Below, piece after piece: positions 59,104 to 64,000 of a stretch of DNA of 64,000 nucleotides. A model generated the notes under the pieces. It was not told the origin of the DNA, ran no database searches, and was given only the letters and a program-made list of their open reading frames with translations. Both the position numbers and the translations under genes were made by a program. Each line of letters opens with the position of its first letter. The stretch's first letter is position 1. Origin of the DNA: Sporosarcina sp. FSL K6-1508 (GTDB lineage: Bacteria; Bacillota; Bacilli; Bacillales_A; Planococcaceae); contig NZ_JBBOXF010000001.1 in NCBI RefSeq assembly GCF_038007465.1, positions 1,080,501 through 1,144,500 of the forward strand, read 5' to 3'.

Positions 59104-59471
59104 GAGAAAAGCGGAAGCGGCCTTTACAAATGAATGCAGCTTAAGTGCGCCACTTCCTGTGGCAACAGCTGCATGACCTACATCCTGTAGGCCCGCGGCA
59201 GGCATAAGACGGACTGACGAAGCGGGGCTCTTTCCCGCGTAGTCAGGTCGGCTTATGACCCGAGCATTTGGCCGCTGAAGCTAGACAAGAAAAGCGGAAG
59301 CGGCCAGAGCAAAGGAACGCAGCTTAAGTGCGCCACGTCCTGTGGCAACAGCTGCATGACCTACATTTTGTAGGCCCGCGACAGGCATAAGACGGACCGG
59401 TGAAGCGGGGCGCTATCCCGCGTAGTCGGGTCGGCTTATGACCCGAGCATCTGGCCGCTGGAGCTAAACAC
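59104..59471 (+). repeat. Tandem 183-bp repeat (two copies) between the T-box and cysE
   Basis: Copies run from about 59104 to 59286 and 59287 to 59471, offset by 183 bases, and differ at scattered positions. Each starts AAAAGCGGAAGCGGCC and ends near TGGCCGCTG(A/G)AGCTA, contains GCGCCAC(T/G)TCCTGTGGCAAC, GCTGCATGACCTAC and GTAGGCCCGCG, and the inner pair CATAAGAC...GTCGGCTTATG. Several arms pair (GCGGAAGCGGCC with GGCCGC; CTTATG with CATAAG), so each unit is a complex hairpin. No reading frame is present. Confidence 0.9.
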
Positions 59472-59492
59472 GAAAAAAGGGGAGTGAACGAG

Positions 59493-60155
59493 TTGTTTCG
59501 CAGAATGAAAGAAGACGTTCGGTGCATATTTGAACAGGACCCGGCGGCACGTAATACTTTCGAAGTGGTGTTAACTTATTCCGGATTACACGCGTTATGG
59601 TCTCATCGAATTGCACATGCTTTGTATAAAAGAAAGTTATTATTTTTAGCACGTCTTGTCTCGCAGATCAGCCGTTTTTTCACAGGAATAGAAATTCATC
59701 CCGGCGCAAAGATTGGGCGCAGGTTTTTCATAGATCACGGTATGGGTGTTGTCATAGGAGAAACATGTGAAATCGGTAATGACGTCACGATTTACCAAGG
59801 CGTAACCCTCGGCGGTACAGGTAAAGAAAGCGGCAAGCGGCATCCGACGCTTCATGATAATGTACTTGTTGCATCGGGTGCGAAAGTGTTGGGCTCCATC
59901 ACAATTGGTGAGGGCAGTAAAGTAGGGGCAGGTTCAGTCGTGCTAAAAGACGTACCGCCGGAGTCGACGGTTGTTGGTATCCCGGGGAAGGTCGTCATTT
60001 CGAACGGTGTGCGGGTGAAGAGTAAACATGATCATCGTGACATGCCGGATCCTGTAGCTGATAGATGTCAGATGCTTGAAAATGAGATTAACTATTTGAA
60101 AAACAGGCTCGAACAATTGGAGAATTCCAAAGTGAAGGAAGGGGATTTATCATGA
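59493..60155 (+). CDS. cysE: Serine O-acetyltransferase
   Basis: First enzyme of cysteine synthesis, 220 residues: serine plus acetyl-CoA gives O-acetylserine. The N-terminal helical part is followed by left-handed beta-helix hexapeptides (IGETCEIGNDVTIYQGVTLG and VLGSITIGEGSKVGAGSVVL); the catalytic pair is seen in FIDHGMGVVIG and HPTLHDNV. TTG 59493 is about 9 bases from AAAAGGGGAG and gives the usual start (MFRRMKEDVRCIFEQDPAARN-like, shown here in part); GTG 59484 is too close. It overlaps cysS by 4 bases. Confidence 0.95.
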   Translation: MFRRMKEDVRCIFEQDPAARNTFEVVLTYSGLHALWSHRIAHALYKRKLLFLARLVSQISRFFTGIEIHPGAKIGRRFFIDHGMGVVIGETCEIGNDVTIYQGVTLGGTGKESGKRHPTLHDNVLVASGAKVLGSITIGEGSKVGAGSVVLKDVPPESTVVGIPGKVVISNGVRVKSKHDHRDMPDPVADRCQMLENEINYLKNRLEQLENSKVKEGDLS

Positions 60156-61552
60156 CGATTCAAATTTATAACACGTTAACACGCAAGAAAGAGCCCTTTA
60201 TCCCATTGGAAGAAGGCAAAGTGAAGATGTATGTCTGCGGCCCTACTGTTTATAATTACATCCACATCGGAAACGCACGTCCGGTTATTGTTTATGATAC
60301 GGTACGTCGCTACCTTGAATATCGTGGATATGACGTAACATACGTCTCAAATTTCACAGACGTCGATGACAAAATCATTAAGGCGGCAAACGAACTCGGG
60401 GAAGAGGTCGGTGAACTGACGGAACGCTTCATCAATGCTTACTTCGAAGACGTCTCTGCGCTCGGTTGCGGCAAAGCGGATGTTCATCCGCGTGTGACGG
60501 ATCATATTGAAGATATTGTTGATTTCGTCAACGTGTTGGTTGATAAAGGCTTCGCCTATGAATCGCAAGGGGATGTCTATTACCGTACTCAGAAATTCGA
60601 TGGCTATGGTAAATTGTCTCACCAATCAACGGATGAACTAAAGGTTGGAGCGCGAATTGAGGAAGGCAATAAGAAAGAAAATCCGCTCGACTTTGCCCTA
60701 TGGAAATCGGCTAAAACGGGTGAAATTTCATGGGATAGTCCATGGGGATTAGGGCGTCCAGGCTGGCATATCGAATGCTCGGTCATGGCAAGAGAGCACC
60801 TTGGCGATACAATCGATATTCATGCGGGAGGTCAAGATCTGACATTCCCACATCATGAAAACGAAATCGCTCAATCGGAAGCGATGACAGGCAAACAGTT
60901 TGCCCGTTATTGGATGCACAATGGGTACATTAATATCGATAATGAAAAAATGTCCAAATCACTGGGTAATTTTGTTCTTGTAAACGATATTAGGAAGCAG
61001 ATTGATCCGAAAGTACTTCGTTTCTTTATGTTATCCGTTCACTACAGACATCCGGTCAATTTCTCGCAAGAATTAGTTGTGAGTGCAGAAAACGGGCTTG
61101 CTCGAATCCGTACCGCATATAACAACTTGAAACACCGACTCGAAACGTCTGCGGATCTCGGCGACCAGAAAGATATCTGGAATCATAAAGTGGATGAAAT
61201 TAAAAGTGAGTTTGAAACGGCAATGGATGACGACTTCAACACGGCGAACGCTATTGCATCGATATTCGAGTTATCGAAGCTGGCAAACGTCTATTTGCTA
61301 GAAAAGAATACGCAATCGGATGTCCTTGAGCATTTCATCCATACATTTGATGGGTTGATGACGGTTCTTGGATTGCCACTTGATGACGAAGCAGGTTTAT
61401 TGGACGAAGACATCGAAGCGCTAATTGAAGAACGGCTAGCGGCACGCCGCAACCGTGATTTCAATCGATCAGACGAAATTCGTGATGAATTGAAAGCGCA
61501 AGGCATCATCCTGGAAGATACAGCACAAGGCACACGTTGGAAAAGAGGATGA
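60152..61552 (+). CDS. cysS: Cysteinyl-tRNA synthetase
   Basis: Class I synthetase of 466 residues. The zinc site (CGPTVYN, WHIECSV, HHENE) and the HIGH variant HIGNARP near residue 37 and KMSKS (EKMSKSLGN, about 266-274) are intact. It is expressed with cysE under the cysteine T-box, which links charging and cysteine synthesis. GAAGGGG precedes the ATG within cysE. Confidence 0.97.
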   Translation: MTIQIYNTLTRKKEPFIPLEEGKVKMYVCGPTVYNYIHIGNARPVIVYDTVRRYLEYRGYDVTYVSNFTDVDDKIIKAANELGEEVGELTERFINAYFEDVSALGCGKADVHPRVTDHIEDIVDFVNVLVDKGFAYESQGDVYYRTQKFDGYGKLSHQSTDELKVGARIEEGNKKENPLDFALWKSAKTGEISWDSPWGLGRPGWHIECSVMAREHLGDTIDIHAGGQDLTFPHHENEIAQSEAMTGKQFARYWMHNGYINIDNEKMSKSLGNFVLVNDIRKQIDPKVLRFFMLSVHYRHPVNFSQELVVSAENGLARIRTAYNNLKHRLETSADLGDQKDIWNHKVDEIKSEFETAMDDDFNTANAIASIFELSKLANVYLLEKNTQSDVLEHFIHTFDGLMTVLGLPLDDEAGLLDEDIEALIEERLAARRNRDFNRSDEIRDELKAQGIILEDTAQGTRWKRG

Positions 61553-61977
61553 GCGACGTGTATAACTTGCGTGATATAGATGTTAAACAAATAAAGGCAT
61601 TGGCCCTTGCTTACATGGGAGATGCGGTATACGAACAGGCAATTCGGGAGCATCTTCTGCGCTCAGGGCGTGTGAAACCGAATGTGCTACACAGGGAAGC
61701 GACGCATTATGTATCTGCGAAATCACAGGCAGCTACACTGAAGATGATGCAGGAATCAGGATTTCTGACGGAAGAGGAAGCGGCGGTCATGAGGCGCGGT
61801 CGCAATGCGAAATCTGGTTCTGTCCCTAAAAACACGGATGTCGTGACGTACAACTATAGTTCAGGATTTGAAGCTGTCATTGGTTACTTGCATTTACTGG
61901 GCAGAGAAGAACGAGTGAAAGAGATTATCGATGAGTCAATTCGGTTCATCGAAATGCCGAAAGAGGAGGGATTATGA
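61549..61977 (+). CDS. mrnC: Mini-ribonuclease III
   Basis: Small RNase III catalytic domain without an RNA-binding domain, about 140 residues; matures 23S rRNA ends in Bacillus. ALAYMGDAVYEQAIREHLL carries the catalytic aspartate, and RGRNAKSGSVPKNTDVVTY is typical. The ATG 61549 overlaps the cysS stop (ATGA) but its GAGG is directly adjacent; GTG 61558 is better spaced (9 bases) and gives MYNLRD as the start. Both are in frame. Confidence 0.93.
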   Translation: MSDVYNLRDIDVKQIKALALAYMGDAVYEQAIREHLLRSGRVKPNVLHREATHYVSAKSQAATLKMMQESGFLTEEEAAVMRRGRNAKSGSVPKNTDVVTYNYSSGFEAVIGYLHLLGREERVKEIIDESIRFIEMPKEEGL

Positions 61978-62747
61978 TGAATGAACACGAAAATGAAATT
62001 GAAGCTGAATTAATTGGTGGGAAAAATCCTATTGTTGAAGCGCTACGCTCCGGCAGGGAACTGAATAAGATATGGGTTGCTGAAGGGCTTCATATGAAAA
62101 GTATCGGTGAGATTCTATCCTTGGCAAAAAAAGCCGGGATTATCATACAGGCAGTGCCGAAACAAAAGTTGGATGGTTTGCTTGATGTGAATCACCAGGG
62201 AATTATCGCTTCGGTTGCGGCTTACGAATATGCGGAATTAGAAGACTTATTTACAGTTGCAACCGAGCGAGGGGAAGATCCGTTCTTCCTCATTCTCGAC
62301 GAACTCGAGGATCCCCACAATCTGGGTTCGATTCTTCGGACTGCAGATGCAACAGGGGTCCACGGAGTTATCATACCGAAGCGCCGCGCCGTCGGGTTGA
62401 CAGGCGTTGTTGCCAAGTCATCTACAGGTGCAATTGAACATATCCCTGTCGTCCGTGTAAATAACCTCTCCCAAACGGTAGAGGAACTAAAAAAGCGGGG
62501 AGTCTGGATTGCGGGGACAGATGCTGCCAAATCAGTAGATTATAGGTTAATGGATGCGACGCTTCCACTTGCTGTTATCATCGGAAGTGAAGGAAAAGGA
62601 ATGTCGCGTATTTTGAAAGAGAAATGCGATTTCCTCTATCATTTGCCAATGGTTGGACATGTTACCTCATTGAACGCGTCAGTTGCAGCTTCCCTTCTTA
62701 TGTACGAGGTACTGCGCAAACGTCAACCGCATACGTCTAACAGATGA
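61974..62747 (+). CDS. rlmB: 23S rRNA (guanosine-2'-O-)-methyltransferase RlmB
   Basis: SpoU/TrmH-family methyltransferase of 257 residues. The N-terminal substrate-binding domain is followed by the knotted SPOUT core with LDELEDPHNLGSILRTAD (motif 1), VIIGSEGKGMSR (motif 2) and LNASVAASLLMYE (motif 3). GAGGAGGG precedes ATG 61974, with a second ATG at 61977; the gene overlaps mrnC by 4 bases and yacP by 4. Confidence 0.95.
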   Translation: MMNEHENEIEAELIGGKNPIVEALRSGRELNKIWVAEGLHMKSIGEILSLAKKAGIIIQAVPKQKLDGLLDVNHQGIIASVAAYEYAELEDLFTVATERGEDPFFLILDELEDPHNLGSILRTADATGVHGVIIPKRRAVGLTGVVAKSSTGAIEHIPVVRVNNLSQTVEELKKRGVWIAGTDAAKSVDYRLMDATLPLAVIIGSEGKGMSRILKEKCDFLYHLPMVGHVTSLNASVAASLLMYEVLRKRQPHTSNR

Positions 62748-63259
62748 AAACAGATATACTCCTAGTCGATGGCTATAATATTATCGGCGCATGGGAGGAA
62801 CTGGGCGGGATGAAGCGGAAAAAACTAGCGGATGCACGGGACCGTTTGATAGAACGGATGGCGGAATACAAGGCGCATACTGGTTGGCGTGTCATTATTA
62901 TTTTTGATGCGCATCTTGTACCGGGTATTGAAAAAAGAAAACGGCACTACAATGTCGAGATTGTCTTTACCCGGGAAAAAGAAACTGCCGATGAAAGAAT
63001 TGAAAAACTGGTTTCCGAATTGAGGGGACGAAGTGTTCAAATTCATGTAGCCACATCTGATTTAACAGAACAATGGGTCATTTTTGCACATGGCGCACTA
63101 AGAAAGTCGGCTCGCGAGCTAGAACTTGAAATAAATAAAATTGATGAACTTATATCGGCAAAAGTGAAGACAATCCAAGGGCAGCGGCCGCTTTCAAAGA
63201 TACCTTTAACTGACGAAGTTGCAGAAATATTTGAAAAATGGCGACGTGGAATGAAATGA
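62744..63259 (+). CDS. yacP: NYN-domain ribonuclease YacP (Rae1)
   Basis: A 171-residue PIN-like NYN nuclease. The acidic sites are visible in LLVDGYNIIGAW, IIFDAH and HVATSDLTEQW. In B. subtilis this protein (Rae1) cuts mRNA in the ribosomal A-site. It overlaps rlmB by 4 bases and ends before the sigH promoter. Confidence 0.92.
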   Translation: MKTDILLVDGYNIIGAWEELGGMKRKKLADARDRLIERMAEYKAHTGWRVIIIFDAHLVPGIEKRKRHYNVEIVFTREKETADERIEKLVSELRGRSVQIHVATSDLTEQWVIFAHGALRKSARELELEINKIDELISAKVKTIQGQRPLSKIPLTDEVAEIFEKWRRGMK

Positions 63260-63263
63260 ACGG

Positions 63264-63293
63264 TTGACGTAAATTTTTCCAGTAAGGTATACT
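63264..63293 (+). promoter_or_regulatory. Promoter of sigH
   Basis: TTGACG at 63264-63269 and TATACT at 63288-63293 are 18 bases apart. It lies in the short space between yacP and sigH. Confidence 0.7.
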
Positions 63294-63330
63294 TGTTATA
63301 TAATAGTGATAACGAACCGGGGTGATCCAG

Positions 63331-63981
63331 ATGGTGGAGAAAACATACGTTGTAGACAGCATATCGGATTTCACCGGATTATCCGACGGAGAAATCATAG
63401 CAATCATCCACGAAGGCAACACGGATGCGCTTAATTTTCTTATTAAGAAGTATCAATCTTTTGTCAGATTGAAAGCGCGCTCATACTTTTTAATCGGCGG
63501 GGACCGGGAAGATATCATTCAGGAAGGCATGATCGGCCTGTACAAAGCAATCCGCGATTTTAAAGAGGATCGATTGAGTTCATTCAAGGCGTTTGCGGAA
63601 CTTTGCATCACGCGGCAGATTATCACAGCTATTAAAACTGCAACAAGACAAAAGCATATTCCACTTAATACGTCAGTGTCATTGGACAAGCCGGTATTTG
63701 ACGAAGAGTCCGACCGCACATTGCTAGACGTAATTGCTGGTCCTGTTCTGGATGATCCTGAAGGTCTCATGATTCACAGGGAAGATTTTGTACAGATGGA
63801 AGATGAAATGAATAAGGTGCTAAGCAGTCTTGAGAAACAAGTGCTCGCACTGTACCTAGACGGCCAATCGTACCAGGAGATTTCTGAAGAGTTGAATAGG
63901 CAAGTGAAATCTGTGGACAATGCTCTTCAGCGGATAAAACGTAAACTTGAGCGCTATATGCAAGTCGATGCAGTGTGGTGA
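63331..63981 (+). CDS. sigH: RNA polymerase sigma-H factor
   Basis: Sigma-70-type factor of 216 residues that directs early sporulation and post-exponential genes. Region 2 is visible in EDIIQEGMIGLYKAIRDFK, region 4 in YLDGQSYQEISEELNRQVKSVDNALQRIKRKL. ATG 63331 is about 7 bases from CGGGGTGATC; GTG 63322 lies inside that site. It is the last complete gene of the window; the stop is 19 bases before the end. Confidence 0.96.
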   Translation: MVEKTYVVDSISDFTGLSDGEIIAIIHEGNTDALNFLIKKYQSFVRLKARSYFLIGGDREDIIQEGMIGLYKAIRDFKEDRLSSFKAFAELCITRQIITAIKTATRQKHIPLNTSVSLDKPVFDEESDRTLLDVIAGPVLDDPEGLMIHREDFVQMEDEMNKVLSSLEKQVLALYLDGQSYQEISEELNRQVKSVDNALQRIKRKLERYMQVDAVW

Positions 63982-64000
63982 TTATCCATTTCCATAGTAT

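Overview
The window looks like the chromosome of a low-GC, endospore-forming Gram-positive rod of the order Bacillales. The best guess is Planococcaceae, Sporosarcina-like; this is inferred from gene content and order, not from a database search. The evidence is a CotD-type spore coat gene, sigH, the block ctsR-mcsA-mcsB-clpC-radA-yacL-ispD-ispF-gltX-cysE-cysS-mrnC-rlmB-yacP-sigH in classical Bacillus order, two T-box leaders, a CtsR box, a BirA box and strong AGGAGG-type ribosome binding sites with some TTG and GTG starts. No rRNA, tRNA, intact insertion sequence or CRISPR array was seen.

Layout. 1-7.5 kb: a VWA lipoprotein, a membrane protein, an EamA exporter, an ABC-F ribosome-protection protein behind an attenuator leader with a ten-codon upstream ORF, and a YitT-family membrane protein read leftward behind a T-box leader with a predicted isoleucine specifier. 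7.8-9.9 kb: a plasmid-type actin segregation cassette (TGTATACA array, ParM/Alp7A-like actin, ParR-like adaptor). 10.4-15.9 kb: a 2-aminoethylphosphonate uptake and degradation operon (ABC transporter, phnW, phnX). 16-21 kb: a histidine phosphatase, an unlisted 37-residue membrane ORF, a TPP riboswitch with thiD-thiE, a DUF3238-like protein, and a decayed amino-acid ABC transporter that keeps its ATPase. 21-23.4 kb: a quinone-stress operon (VOC dioxygenase, mhqD-like hydrolase, WrbA-like protein) behind a promoter and an MhqR-like operator. 23.4-28.3 kb, mostly leftward: a YmcC-like membrane protein between two arrays of 21-base-period repeats, and two M20 amidohydrolases with a DUF819 transporter.

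28.5-33 kb: a secretion-stress group read leftward (prsA, histidine kinase, response regulator, htrA). prsA and htrA share a 20-base upstream element that may be the operator of this two-component system. 33-39.4 kb: a LacI-type repressor gene and a catabolic operon it probably controls through a perfect palindrome (HisD paralogue, GntP permease, 3HCDH, two SDRs); the substrate is unknown. 39.7-42.5 kb: an aldehyde dehydrogenase/DUF779 pair separated by a strongly folded spacer, and a thiol oxidoreductase. 42.6-48.3 kb: small proteins, CotD, bioY-bioB behind a BirA operator, a GNAT protein and a large membrane protein of unknown function.

48.3-64 kb is the conserved housekeeping block. Its local peculiarities are a second CtsR-controlled promoter directly before clpC, a cysteine T-box between gltX and cysE, and a 183-bp tandem repeat inserted between that T-box terminator and cysE. 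The observations most worth a second look are the family of 21-bp phased repeat arrays (three sites), the chromosomal actin segregation cassette, the T-box on yitT, and the attenuator before the ABC-F gene.
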